Shown piece by piece: positions 35,749 to 44,389 of a DNA stretch of 64,000 nucleotides. Position 1 is the first letter of the stretch. Each line of letters begins with the position of its first letter. Both the position numbers and the translations under genes were made by a program. This stretch comes from Limnovirga soli (GTDB lineage: Bacteria > Bacteroidota > Bacteroidia > Chitinophagales > Chitinophagaceae). The stretch lies in the NCBI RefSeq assembly GCF_013106755.1, contig NZ_WHPF01000012.1, positions 116,707-180,706 of the forward strand, written 5' to 3'. Under the pieces are notes generated by a model. The model did not search any database. It worked only from the letters and a program-made list of their open reading frames with translations, and had not been told where the DNA came from.

Positions 35749-36279
35749 TTATTTCGCTGCATTAATTTCAGAAAACCAGGAAGAATATTTTAAATAATTA
35801 TTGGCAATGCGGTCAATTTCGCCATGTATAAGCTCCTTAGATATATCTTTTACCTTTTTGGCAGGCACACCGGCATAAATACTGCCTTCTTCAACAACGG
35901 TACCTTCCAGTAAAACACTGCCGGCAGCAACAATGGAATTGCTATGTACTATACAACGGTCCATAATAATCGAGCCCATACCTATCAAAACATCATCCAT
36001 TATGGTGCAGCCATGTACAATAGCATTATGACCAATAGAAACATTATTACCAATAACGGTAGGGTTTTTTTGAAAAGTGCAGTGTATAATGGCACCATCC
36101 TGCACGTTTACTTTATTACCCAGCGTAATAAAATTTACATCGCCCCTTACTACTGCATTAAACCAAAAGCTACATTCATTACCTGCCACAACATCTCCAA
36201 CAATGGTAGCGTTGGGGGCTATAAAACAACCTGTACCAAACTTGGGGTGCTTATCCAGCACCGGATAAATAAAAGCCAT
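35749..36279 (-). CDS. Gamma-carbonic anhydrase family protein
   Basis: This 176-residue trimeric protein has a left-handed beta helix built from hexapeptide repeats (NATIVGDVVAGNECSFWFNAVVRGDVNFITLGNKVNVQDGAIIH). The three zinc ligands are present at His66, His84 and His89 (GHNAIVHGC), with the spacing of the archaeal Cam enzyme. The catalytic acid loop of Cam is missing, as in most bacterial members, so carbonic anhydrase activity is possible but not shown. I chose the ATG at 36279, ten residues inside the longest frame, because it gives the standard N terminus. It is divergent from the aminotransferase gene. Confidence 0.9.
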   Translation of the reverse strand: MAFIYPVLDKHPKFGTGCFIAPNATIVGDVVAGNECSFWFNAVVRGDVNFITLGNKVNVQDGAIIHCTFQKNPTVIGNNVSIGHNAIVHGCTIMDDVLIGMGSIIMDRCIVHSNSIVAAGSVLLEGTVVEEGSIYAGVPAKKVKDISKELIHGEIDRIANNYLKYSSWFSEINAAK

Positions 36280-36351
36280 ATCAAAAAATTTAAAATGAAA
36301 GAATTGCAATTAATTATTTATAAGCCAGGCAATAAACCATTCCTCATCCCG

Positions 36352-36371
36352 CTTGCGTCGCACTCTTGTGC
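36352..36371 (+). repeat. Dispersed 20-base repeat core (forward)
   Basis: CTTGCGTCGCACTCTTGTGC, followed by CCATAGCCAAATGCAGCA. It lies between two divergent genes, 73 bases upstream of the leftward start. Confidence 0.9.
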
Positions 36372-36448
36372 GCCATAGCCAAATGCAGCAAGAGGCCTGC
36401 ACAGTAACTACACACCATACGAAGTTAAAAGGTACAAATAACTTCTGC

Positions 36449-36456
36449 TAACTTTG
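36449..36456 (+). promoter_or_regulatory. Bacteroidota -7 promoter box of the aminotransferase gene
   Basis: TAACTTTG matches TAnnTTTG exactly, 37 bases upstream of the ATG at 36486. This supports that start over the longer frame, whose first codon (36465) would lie at about the transcription start. Confidence 0.6.
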
Positions 36457-36485
36457 GGCTTCATTTGTGTGCATATTTTACAAAC

Positions 36486-37676
36486 ATGAACCAACGTCAA
36501 CTATTTCAGCAGCATATTGCCCAAACTTCACCGGCACCCATAGGGTTAGAAATTGTAAAAGCAGCCGGCATATACCAATACGATATTCAGGGTAAAGCTT
36601 ATATGGATTTAATATCCGGCTTTAGTGTAGCCAATATTGGACATTCACATCCAAATGTAGTTGCCGCTGTACAACAACAGGCTGCCGCCTATATGCACCT
36701 GATTGTGTATGGAGAATTTATAGAAAGCCCACAGGTGGCATATGCCAAATTACTTGCCGATTATTTACCCGCCACCTTAAACTGTGTATACTTTACCAAT
36801 AGCGGTGCCGAAGCAACCGAAGGTGCCATGAAACTGGCCAAGCGGGTTACCGGAAGATCAAAAATTATTTCTTTTAATAAAAGTTACCATGGCAGCACTC
36901 AAGGTGCTTTAAGCGTAATGGGCGATGAATACTGGCGCAATGCCTTCAGGCCATTGTTACCCGATATTTACCATTACGATTATAATAGCCCCGATGCAAT
37001 TGATGCCATCGATAGCCAAACTGCCTGCGTAATACTGGAAACAGTACAGGCAGAGAGTGGTATTACAAAGCCATCTACAGCCTGGTTGCAATCCATAAGA
37101 ACTGCCTGTAACAATCATTGTGCCTTGTTAATACTGGATGAAATACAGGCTGGCTTTGGCCGTACCGGCACCTTATGGGCATTTGAGCAATACCAAATAG
37201 TTCCTGATATTTTATTATTAGGCAAGGCCCTTGGCGGCGGCATGCCATTGGGTGCGTTTATAGCCAGTCATGCATTAATGAGCACACTTACCCATCACCC
37301 GGTGCTGGGTCATATTAGCACATTTGGTGGCCATCCGGTTTCTTGTGCAGCCGGTAAAGCAGCTTTCGAAGTATTGTTGCAGGAAAACCTGTTGGCAACT
37401 ATTGCTGAGAAAGAGAAACTATTGCAACAGCATTTAGTACACCCCGCAATTTTATCGGTACAAACGGCTGGAATTTGGGCATCGGTTAGGTTTTCCAATT
37501 TTGAGCAAAACCAGCAAATTATTCACCGTTGCATTGAGAAAGGTTTAATTACAGATTGGTTTTTGTTTGCCCCCGAATGTTTACGTATTGGCCCACCATT
37601 AATTACCACCAATCAGCAATTGATACATGCCTGCGATATCATCTTACAGGCTATTGACGAAGTGGCCTTAAGTTAA
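36486..37676 (+). CDS. Class III PLP-dependent aminotransferase
   Basis: This 396-residue enzyme belongs to the acetylornithine/ornithine/GABA-type aminotransferases. PLP-site elements are TNSGAEATEGAMKLAKRVTG (cofactor phosphate loop), ILDEIQAGFGRTGTLWAFE (aspartate that binds the pyridine nitrogen) and LLLGKALGGGMPLGAF with the Schiff-base lysine. The substrate cannot be told from sequence, and no arginine, lysine or diaminobutyrate pathway gene lies nearby. It carries its own promoter box. The start at 36486 leaves out seven residues of the longest frame. Confidence 0.9.
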   Translation: MNQRQLFQQHIAQTSPAPIGLEIVKAAGIYQYDIQGKAYMDLISGFSVANIGHSHPNVVAAVQQQAAAYMHLIVYGEFIESPQVAYAKLLADYLPATLNCVYFTNSGAEATEGAMKLAKRVTGRSKIISFNKSYHGSTQGALSVMGDEYWRNAFRPLLPDIYHYDYNSPDAIDAIDSQTACVILETVQAESGITKPSTAWLQSIRTACNNHCALLILDEIQAGFGRTGTLWAFEQYQIVPDILLLGKALGGGMPLGAFIASHALMSTLTHHPVLGHISTFGGHPVSCAAGKAAFEVLLQENLLATIAEKEKLLQQHLVHPAILSVQTAGIWASVRFSNFEQNQQIIHRCIEKGLITDWFLFAPECLRIGPPLITTNQQLIHACDIILQAIDEVALS

Positions 37677-37719
37677 TAAAAAATTTATGAGCCAGGCATA
37701 AGTACAAGTGGCATCGCCG

Positions 37720-37739
37720 CTTGCGTCGCACTCTTGTAC
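37720..37739 (+). repeat. Dispersed 20-base repeat core (forward)
   Basis: Exact core preceded by TGGCATCGCCG, the alternative left flank. It faces the reverse copy 68 bases downstream. Confidence 0.9.
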
Positions 37740-37807
37740 GCTCTGGATCTTACTCAGCAGGTAAGTATTTAATTTTTAGATGTTACCCTGATGCCATACA
37801 GGCAACC

Positions 37808-37827
37808 GCACAAGAGTGCGACGCAAG
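37808..37827 (-). repeat. Dispersed 20-base repeat core (reverse)
   Basis: GCACAAGAGTGCGACGCAAG followed by TAAAGCCC and, 25 bases on, GCCGGGC: the complement of the usual left flank. It is a near-complete element. Confidence 0.9.
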
Positions 37828-37976
37828 TAAAGCCCAATTACAATGCAATCGCCGGGCTAATACAGTGCCTTTCGGCTGTTTTATAAAAATCTTAAATGCC
37901 ATTCATCAAATAAAACGGTTTGGCATTGGTTTGCAAGCACTAAGTTTCCTAAATTACCTCCCATAAAATACTGCTT

Positions 37977-40900
37977 ATGAAATATTCAACATGGCTTACG
38001 GTAGGTAAGCTTGCTTTGCTTGCTGTTCCTATACTTATACTGGCCAATGCCGATGCCAACTATGGCTTAATTGGCTATACGGATAAGCACAGCCCGGTAA
38101 CGGATACGACTAAGAAAGATTCTGTACAATTTACTGAGAACAAAAGCCTTCCCCTTAAACCAACCCGCAAAATTGATTTTAGTACCGAAGAAGGCTCGTG
38201 GATGAGCCTGGATGTTAGTCCTGATGGGCAAACCCTGTTGTTTGATTTGATGGGAGACCTGTATACCATGCCTGTTGCAGGCGGCACAGCAACTGCCATT
38301 ACAAAAGGGATGGCCTATGATGTGCATCCAAGGTACAGTCCGGATGGAAAAAAGATTCTATTTATATCTGACCGTAGTGGTGCCGATAATGTGTGGTATA
38401 TAGATACCGAGAAAAAAGACACGGTGCAATTAACAAGTGATCATAACCAATACTTTCCCAGCGCCTGCTGGACACCTGATGGCAATTATATTGTTTATGC
38501 CAAGGGCCGCCGAAACACCAAATTATATATGGTGCATCGCAAAGGCGGTGGAGGTATTCAGTTGATTGATGCCCCTTCTTATTTAAAAACCATTGACCCT
38601 GCGGTAAGTGCTGATGGCCGCTATGTTTATTTTTCTGAGCGTATGGGGGCATGGAATTATAATGCTCAATTACCGCAATACGAAATTGGGGTGTACGACA
38701 GGGAGAATGGTAAAATTAATACCATTACCTCACGATATGGCTCTGCTTTTACGCCGGTATTATCTAAAGATGGTAAATGGATGGTTTATGGTAGCCGGTT
38801 TGAAGATAAAACCGGGCTGGTATTGCGCAATTTGCAAAATGGTGAAGAAAAATGGATTGCTTATCCGGTACAAAGAGATGAGCAGGAATCTATTGCGCCG
38901 CTGGGTGTATTGCCGGCTATGGCTTTTATGCCTGATAGTAAATCCCTTGTAGTTTCGTATGGTGGTAAATTCCACCGTATTGCTATTGATGGTGGTGCTA
39001 TAACCGATATTCCTTTTAATGCTAATCTGCAGTTAGAGTTAGGACCGCAGTTGAGTTTTAAATATCCGGTTAGCGATACTGCTTTTCAGCAAGCCACACA
39101 AATAAGGGATGCTGTTCCTTCACCCGATGGGAAAAAACTGGCATTTACTGTATTAAATCGTTTGTATACCATGGATTATCCAGGTGGAACCCCTAAACGG
39201 GTTACTACCAATGAGCAAACTGAAGCCCAGCCAACCTGGTCTCCAGATGGTAATAGTTTAGTATATACTACCTGGATGGCAGATGGTGGTCAGTTGTATC
39301 GCATTACGCTTAATGGCAAAACAAATACACCGCAACAATTAACCAAAGAACCGGGCTTGTATCAAAACCCTGTGTTTAATACCAGCGGAGACAGGATTGT
39401 TTTTATGCGCAGCAAAGCAAGGGTTTATAAGGATTCTTATGGCCCCGGCTATGATGGTAGTGAAGATGAATTGTGTTATATAAATGCTACCGGCGGCGAT
39501 ATTACATTAATCGATAAAAGTCTTGGCCGTTATAACCCACATTTTGTAAAAGGACAGGATAGAATATATCTTACCAATGGCAATGGCGACCTGATTTCTA
39601 TTAAATGGGATGGTACCGATGAGAAAAAAATGGCCCATGTTACCGGTATTACTACGTATGGATCTATTGCCACAAAAAATGGCCGTCCCGATCCCGAAGC
39701 CATGAAATGTATTGTATCTGCTGAGGATGAAAATGATAAGGAAAGAGAAATGAATATGCCTTCTGCTGCCTCATGGATCACCATGTCGCCAACTGGAGAT
39801 AGGGCACTTACCCAAATTAACAACGATATTTATGTGGTTACCATTCCTAAAACCGGTAAACTTAATAATATCTCTGTAGCAAGTGCAGATGATGCTGAAT
39901 TTCCTGCCCGTAAACTAACAGAAATTGGTGGGGAGTTTCCTTACTGGCAAAGTGATGGTAAAACTGTGTACTGGAGTTTGGGCAGCACCCATTTTACTTA
40001 TGATGTAGATAAAGCCCAGGCTTTCGAGGATAGCCTGGCAGCCGCTAAAAAGCTGGAAGCCAAAAGAATACTCGATTCTACTGCCCGCCTTGCCGCCGAC
40101 TCTACACTAAAGAAAGCGGCCGATTCTTTAAAAATAATTCAGGATTCTATTAAAGCAAAAGATACTACTGCCAAAAAAGATATTAGTAAAGACGATCCTA
40201 AATACAAGGCAGCAGAAACAGATGTAAAAGTCTTTTTCAAAAAGGATATGCCGCAGAGCACAGTATTAATGAAGAATGCTCGTATTATTACTATGAAAGG
40301 CGATGAAGTTTTTGAGAATGGAGATGTGTTAGTGGTAAATAACCGCATTAGTGCAGTAGGTAAAACAGGTACGGTTGCTGCCCCTTCAGGAGCTAAAATT
40401 ATGGATATGACGGGTAAAACTATTATACCCGGTTTTGTAGATCCGCATGCACATATGTGGCCTAATTGGGGTATTCACAAAAATCAAATTTGGATTTATG
40501 CCGCTAATCTTGCCTACGGGGTAACTACCACCCGTGACCCGCAAACTGCTACCTCCGATGTGCTTACTTATGGCGATATGGTAGATGCCGGCAGCATGAT
40601 TGGTCCGCGTGTTTACTCTACAGGTCCGGGTGTTGGTTATTGGTATTATAATGTAAAAGATTCTGCACAAGCCGAAAGTATTTTACAGCAATACAGCAAA
40701 TACTACCATACCAAATACATTAAAATGTATTTAACAGGTAACCGCAAACAAAGACAATGGATTATTACTGCGGCCCGTAATCAGCAGTTAATGCCTACCA
40801 CAGAAGGTGGCTTGGACTTTAAGCTAAATATGACCAACCTCCTAGATGGTTATCCCGGCCACGAACATGCGTTGCCTATTTATCCTTTGTATAGTGATGT

Positions 40901-41513
40901 GTTTAAAACCATTGCACAGGCAAAAATGATTGTTACCCCAACCTTACTCGTATCGTATGGCGGTCCTTTTGCTGAGAATTATTTCTGGGAAACAGAAAAC
41001 CCCTATCATGATGCCAAAGTGCAGCATTTCTTTGCTTACGAAGAACTTGCACAAAAAACAAGGAGGGTAGGCCAGTGGACGCTGCCAGAAGAACAAATAT
41101 TCCCCAAACATGCCAAAAATATGAAGAGCCTGGTGGAAGCTGGTGGTTTGGTGGGTGTAGGTAGCCATGGCGAGTTTCAGGGACTTGGCTATCATTGGGA
41201 ATTATGGGCCATGCAAAGTGGCGGCATGCGCACCATCGATGCACTTAAAACAGCTACCATTCTTGGTGCTACCGGTTTGGGTTTAGATAAAGACCTGGGC
41301 AGTCTGGAACCGGGCAAACTGGCCGATATGATTATATTGGACAAAAACCCATTGGAAAATATACGCAATACCAACACCATTCAATTTGTAATGAAAAATG
41401 GCCGTTTGTACGAAGGCAGCACCTGCAACGAGGTGTACCCGCAACAGCGTAAACTGGACATGAGTGAGTGGAAATACGATAAACCCACCATGAATACCAA
41501 TATTAAAGAATAA
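37977..41513 (+). CDS. Secreted TolB-like propeller fused to an amidohydrolase
   Basis: The 1178-residue product has an N-terminal hydrophobic signal region (LALLAVPILILANADA). The first 700 or so residues contain PD40/TolB-like propeller blades (MSLDVSPDGQTLLFDLMGDLYTMPVAGG, DVHPRYSPDGKKILFISDRSG, AQPTWSPDGNSLVYTTW). A charged Ala/Lys/Asp-rich linker (about 690-750) leads to an amidohydrolase domain. Metal ligands there include GFVDPHAHMW and GHEHALPIYP, and the later VGVGSHGEFQGLGYHWE is followed by the typical LGSLEPGKLADMIILDKNP. Such fusions are known in Bacteroidota and are assumed to act on peptides or amides in the periplasm. It is followed by a strong terminator. Confidence 0.88.
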   Translation: MKYSTWLTVGKLALLAVPILILANADANYGLIGYTDKHSPVTDTTKKDSVQFTENKSLPLKPTRKIDFSTEEGSWMSLDVSPDGQTLLFDLMGDLYTMPVAGGTATAITKGMAYDVHPRYSPDGKKILFISDRSGADNVWYIDTEKKDTVQLTSDHNQYFPSACWTPDGNYIVYAKGRRNTKLYMVHRKGGGGIQLIDAPSYLKTIDPAVSADGRYVYFSERMGAWNYNAQLPQYEIGVYDRENGKINTITSRYGSAFTPVLSKDGKWMVYGSRFEDKTGLVLRNLQNGEEKWIAYPVQRDEQESIAPLGVLPAMAFMPDSKSLVVSYGGKFHRIAIDGGAITDIPFNANLQLELGPQLSFKYPVSDTAFQQATQIRDAVPSPDGKKLAFTVLNRLYTMDYPGGTPKRVTTNEQTEAQPTWSPDGNSLVYTTWMADGGQLYRITLNGKTNTPQQLTKEPGLYQNPVFNTSGDRIVFMRSKARVYKDSYGPGYDGSEDELCYINATGGDITLIDKSLGRYNPHFVKGQDRIYLTNGNGDLISIKWDGTDEKKMAHVTGITTYGSIATKNGRPDPEAMKCIVSAEDENDKEREMNMPSAASWITMSPTGDRALTQINNDIYVVTIPKTGKLNNISVASADDAEFPARKLTEIGGEFPYWQSDGKTVYWSLGSTHFTYDVDKAQAFEDSLAAAKKLEAKRILDSTARLAADSTLKKAADSLKIIQDSIKAKDTTAKKDISKDDPKYKAAETDVKVFFKKDMPQSTVLMKNARIITMKGDEVFENGDVLVVNNRISAVGKTGTVAAPSGAKIMDMTGKTIIPGFVDPHAHMWPNWGIHKNQIWIYAANLAYGVTTTRDPQTATSDVLTYGDMVDAGSMIGPRVYSTGPGVGYWYYNVKDSAQAESILQQYSKYYHTKYIKMYLTGNRKQRQWIITAARNQQLMPTTEGGLDFKLNMTNLLDGYPGHEHALPIYPLYSDVFKTIAQAKMIVTPTLLVSYGGPFAENYFWETENPYHDAKVQHFFAYEELAQKTRRVGQWTLPEEQIFPKHAKNMKSLVEAGGLVGVGSHGEFQGLGYHWELWAMQSGGMRTIDALKTATILGATGLGLDKDLGSLEPGKLADMIILDKNPLENIRNTNTIQFVMKNGRLYEGSTCNEVYPQQRKLDMSEWKYDKPTMNTNIKE

Positions 41514-41530
41514 TGCTTTTGTAACCTGTA

Positions 41531-41565
41531 AACTGCAACAGTGTATAAGCTGTTGCAGTTTTTTT
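41531..41565 (+). terminator. Intrinsic terminator of the amidohydrolase gene
   Basis: AACTGCAACAG pairs with CTGTTGCAGTT over 11 bases around an eight-base loop and runs into T residues, 18 bases after the stop. Confidence 0.92.
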
Positions 41566-41599
41566 ATGTTCCCAACTGTACATTAATAATAGGGCTTTA

Positions 41600-41623
41600 C
41601 TTGCCACGCTCGGTTCATGGTTC
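41600..41623 (+). repeat. Variant-core dispersed repeat (forward)
   Basis: CTTGCCACGCTCGGTTCA followed by TGGTTC. It is preceded by GGGCTTTA and followed by GGCGGCAAAAAGCAGC, so its flanks match the main family although the core differs. It lies inside the over-extended frame of the next gene. Confidence 0.88.
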
Positions 41624-41702
41624 CTCTTTTATGGCGGCAAAAAGCAGCCGGTTTTATATGTGTATTCGCGTAAAAACTGCTATCTTACCCAAAATATTAA
41701 TT

Positions 41703-42299
41703 ATGAAAAAATGGCTTGCTATTTTATTTTGCGCCACCATGGTAACACAGGTGCAGGCACAGCAAAAAACAGCTTTGTTTAATGGGAAGGACCTAACTGG
41801 CTGGTTTGTAAACGGTACAGAAAAATGGTATGTGGAAAAAGGCCAATTGGTTTGCGAAAGTGGCCCCGATAAGAACTACGGCTACTTATCAACCAATAAA
41901 AATTATAAAAATTTTGAGTTAACCCTGCAGTTTAAACAAGAAGCCAATGGTAATAGCGGTGTGTTTTTTCGCAGTGGTATAGAAGGTGTTAAAATTAGCG
42001 GCTGGCAAGCTGAAGTAGCACCTATTAACCAGCATACCGGCGGTATTTACGAGTCTTACGGCCGTGGCTGGCTAATACAGCCCAAAGCCGAAGATGAAAA
42101 ATATTTAAAAACCGGCAAGTGGAATAAATACACAATAAGGGTAGTAGGCGATGAAGTTACTACCTGGTTAAACGGCCATCAGATGGTATATATTAAAGAT
42201 GAGAAAATTGGTAAGGGCGAAGGTTTTATTGCCCTGCAAATACATGATGGTGGTGGTATTAAAGTGCGCTGGAAAAATTTGATGATAGAAGAGCTGTAG
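41703..42299 (+). CDS. Secreted DUF1080 (3-keto-disaccharide hydrolase-like) protein
   Basis: This 198-residue protein has the start at 41703, which gives a signal peptide (KKWLAILFCATMVTQVQAQ). The frame is open to 41541, but that extension runs through a terminator and a repeat. The single domain is a concanavalin-like beta sandwich typical of DUF1080: LFNGKDLTGW, WYVEKGQLVCESG, YKNFELTLQFKQEANGNSGVFFRS, and WNKYTIRVVGDEVTTWLNG. Members of the family hydrolyse 3-keto glycosides or only bind carbohydrate. The export signal suggests periplasmic sugar use. It is monocistronic. Confidence 0.9.
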   Translation: MKKWLAILFCATMVTQVQAQQKTALFNGKDLTGWFVNGTEKWYVEKGQLVCESGPDKNYGYLSTNKNYKNFELTLQFKQEANGNSGVFFRSGIEGVKISGWQAEVAPINQHTGGIYESYGRGWLIQPKAEDEKYLKTGKWNKYTIRVVGDEVTTWLNGHQMVYIKDEKIGKGEGFIALQIHDGGGIKVRWKNLMIEEL

Positions 42300-42336
42300 T
42301 TTAGTTTTGGCTGATTGCCTGCTTCTTGCCGTGTTA

Positions 42337-42378
42337 AATGGTGAGTAGTGAGTTGTGAATGGTGAATGGTGAGTAGAT
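42337..42378 (+). repeat. Minisatellite-like GTGAGTAG/GTGAATG tract
   Basis: Short imperfect tandem units (GGTGAGTAGTGAG, TTGTGAATGGTGAATGG, TGAGTAG) follow the DUF1080 gene. Such tracts expand and shrink by slippage. Confidence 0.75.
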
Positions 42379-42441
42379 GATGCATATAGATGTTTCATCT
42401 ACCCGCCATTTTTGTTTTTGTATGTTGCCAAAAGCTATGCT

Positions 42442-42461
42442 GCACAAGAGTGCGACGCAAG
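42442..42461 (-). repeat. Dispersed 20-base repeat core (reverse)
   Basis: GCACAAGAGTGCGACGCAAG followed by TAAAGTCC, between the convergent DUF1080 and AI-2E permease genes. Confidence 0.9.
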
Positions 42462-42500
42462 TAAAGTCCAATTATATTATCAGCAGCCTGGCTACAAATA

Positions 42501-43589
42501 CTACTCTTTTTTATTGCCCAAAAAAGTTTGCATATAGGATGGTACCAGTTGCCTGCTTTTAGGTGTCTTTTTTGCGACTATTGGTTTTTGATATTCCAGG
42601 TAGTAAATTTTTAGCAGTATAATAAAAAACGAAATAACTACTGGCCCAAAAATTAATCCAATAAATCCGAAATAATTTAAGCCCATTATTACGCCAAGTA
42701 CGGTTACTATGGGGTGTACATCGGCCATGCGTTTGGCCAGCATAAACCGTATAACATTGTCTATACTACCCATTAATAAAGCTGCCCAGGCCAATAAGAA
42801 AAAGCCCTGCCAAATATGGCCGCTGGCAAAATGAATAATTACTATTGGCACCCAAACAATGCCTGCCCCTACAATGGGTAAAATAGAAGAAAAGCCCGTA
42901 ATTACCGCCCAAAAACCAGCTTCGGGTACGCCGGTTATAGCATAGGCAATAAAGCCTAATAAACCCTGCGCCACAGCAATTAATGGTATACCAACTGCAT
43001 TGCTAAATGTTTGTGCTACCAACTCATCGCCAAACATTTTTATTTTATCTTTTTTAAATGGCAGATAAAACAAAATAGCAGCTTCCATTCTGTTGGTATT
43101 GGTAATCATAAAATACAAAAAGAAGTAGAGCATTAAAATGGCTGAGAAAAATCCGAGGCCCTGGTTTACGATACCCGATAAAAGATTGGTGCCAAATGAT
43201 TGTATAGCAGCCAGGTTTTTGTCGGTAATTAGTTCAAAACCTATTTGCTCTTTAATTACTGCATCAAACCGTTCTATGGTATGCATAATTTCGGCAGGGT
43301 TGGTGGCAGCCTGTCCAATTTTATTTACCACCATCGAAACCAGAATGGTAATGGGTAATAGTATAATAAAGAACGAAACCACAATAACAATAATGGCCGC
43401 ATTTCCTTTTTTCCAGTTGTGTTTTTTAGTAAGCCAGGTTACAACCGGTTTACTAAGTATGTACAAAATAATGGCCGATAAAAACGCTGTAAAAAACTGG
43501 CCCAAACTATACAGCAAAAACAAGCCAAATATTAAAATTATGGCAAGAAAAAAGTATCGATTAACTTTATAGTCTTTAGCAGTCTCCAT
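42501..43589 (-). CDS. AI-2E family transporter (PerM/TqsA type)
   Basis: This 362-residue inner-membrane protein has about seven or eight helices, beginning YFFLAIILIFGLFLLYSLGQFFTAFLSAIILYIL and including AAIIVIVVSFFIILLPITILVSMVV. The family core is in GVPEAGFWAVITGFSSILPIVGAGIVWVPIVIIHF and PIVTVLGVIMGLNYFGFIGLIFGPVVISFFIILLKIY. The family covers exporters of the signal AI-2 and sodium/proton or unknown-substrate permeases; no luxS is visible here, so the substrate is open. It is convergent with the DUF1080 gene and divergent from ytxH. Confidence 0.92.
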   Translation of the reverse strand: METAKDYKVNRYFFLAIILIFGLFLLYSLGQFFTAFLSAIILYILSKPVVTWLTKKHNWKKGNAAIIVIVVSFFIILLPITILVSMVVNKIGQAATNPAEIMHTIERFDAVIKEQIGFELITDKNLAAIQSFGTNLLSGIVNQGLGFFSAILMLYFFLYFMITNTNRMEAAILFYLPFKKDKIKMFGDELVAQTFSNAVGIPLIAVAQGLLGFIAYAITGVPEAGFWAVITGFSSILPIVGAGIVWVPIVIIHFASGHIWQGFFLLAWAALLMGSIDNVIRFMLAKRMADVHPIVTVLGVIMGLNYFGFIGLIFGPVVISFFIILLKIYYLEYQKPIVAKKTPKSRQLVPSYMQTFLGNKKE

Positions 43590-43648
43590 ACTGTATAAAT
43601 TAGGTGTGTAATATTTAAAGTTAGCATTTCATTTCTAAACATAAAACC

Positions 43649-43903
43649 ATGAACAACAATCAAAAATTTTTAGCCGGTTTAATTCTTGGTGCCGCTGCAG
43701 GTGCAATAGTAGCCTTATTTCTGCAAAGTGATAAAGGAAAGGAAGTGGTAAGCGATATTAAAGATGCAGCAGCAAAGGCAGGAGAAAAATTTAACGAAAG
43801 CATGGCTAATGTTAACGAAGAAATTAACGATTTGGTAAATAAAGGCAAATCTTTTGCCGAGCACATGCAAACAGGTAAACAAGCGGATAATACAACTGTA
43901 TAG
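43649..43903 (+). CDS. YtxH domain protein
   Basis: This 84-residue small membrane protein has one N-terminal helix of the YtxH type (FLAGLILGAAAGAIVALFLQSDKGKEVVSDI), followed by an amphipathic helix rich in Lys/Asp/Ala. YtxH proteins are general-stress-associated and bind the membrane; their precise role is unknown. It is followed by one repeat and then by a holin-like gene and a small unknown protein on the same strand, a frequent trio of small envelope stress genes in this phylum. Confidence 0.88.
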   Translation: MNNNQKFLAGLILGAAAGAIVALFLQSDKGKEVVSDIKDAAAKAGEKFNESMANVNEEINDLVNKGKSFAEHMQTGKQADNTTV

Positions 43904-43941
43904 TTATATTGGCCCGGCTCAATAACAAGTAACAGGCTTTA

Positions 43942-43961
43942 CTTGCGTCGCACTCTTGTAC
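43942..43961 (+). repeat. Dispersed 20-base repeat core (forward), near-complete element
   Basis: Exact core with the whole flank: GGCCCGGC about 30 bases before, GGCTTTA directly before, CGCATAACTATTTGCAGCA after. This copy best defines the full element (about 43911-43980). Confidence 0.92.
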
Positions 43962-44017
43962 CGCATAACTATTTGCAGCAATAGCTTGAATTACTATCAA
44001 AGCACCAAACACCCATC

Positions 44018-44389
44018 ATGAGCACCGAAGAAAAATATTTTGACGCCACCCGAAAAGCACTGGAAGAATATGTGCAGGACCGGTTGCTATTGTTAAAAAT
44101 GCAATCGGCTGAGAAAACAGCAAAAATTGTTTCATTACTATGTACAGGAATGCTGGCAACTTTTCTGGGATTTTTTGTTTGCCTTTTTATCAGCATTATG
44201 GCAGGTTTTTATTTTGCTGCCCTTACCAACAGTACATTTGCCGGTTTTGCAATTGTAGCCGGGTTTTATTTATTGTTATTAATTGTATTGATGGTGTTTG
44301 GAAGAAAACCCCTTAAACGGGTCATCAGCAATTTGGTAGTAAAAATATTTTTTGATAAAAATGATGAGGCAGATGACACCGGTAAATAA
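44018..44389 (+). CDS. Phage-holin-family membrane protein (DUF1469/Holin-X-like)
   Basis: This 123-residue protein has two central membrane helices (IVSLLCTGMLATFLGFFVCLFISIMAGFYFAAL and AGFAIVAGFYLLLLIVLMVFG), flanked by an N-terminal charged helix and a Lys/Asp-rich tail. This layout is that of the so-called phage-holin/Actinobacterial holin-X family, which is chromosomal in most bacteria and not linked to lysis. It overlaps the next frame by 17 bases. The actual role is unknown, probably a small envelope protein. Confidence 0.8.
   Translation: MSTEEKYFDATRKALEEYVQDRLLLLKMQSAEKTAKIVSLLCTGMLATFLGFFVCLFISIMAGFYFAALTNSTFAGFAIVAGFYLLLLIVLMVFGRKPLKRVISNLVVKIFFDKNDEADDTGK

Larger units (their letters stand above)
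37677..37976. other. Intergenic region of 300 bases with two opposed repeats
   Basis: This is between the aminotransferase and the large amidohydrolase genes. It holds a forward repeat at 37720 and a reverse repeat at 37808. An 81-residue open frame here is mostly translated repeat and is not supported as a gene. Confidence 0.65.

Noticed and set aside
37721..37966. An 81-residue rightward ORF between the aminotransferase and amidohydrolase genes
   Set aside because: Most of it is the translation of two opposed repeat copies, with no recognisable domain.
41541..41702. Longer N terminus for the DUF1080 protein
   Set aside because: It starts within the preceding terminator and runs through a repeat copy; the signal peptide begins at 41703.
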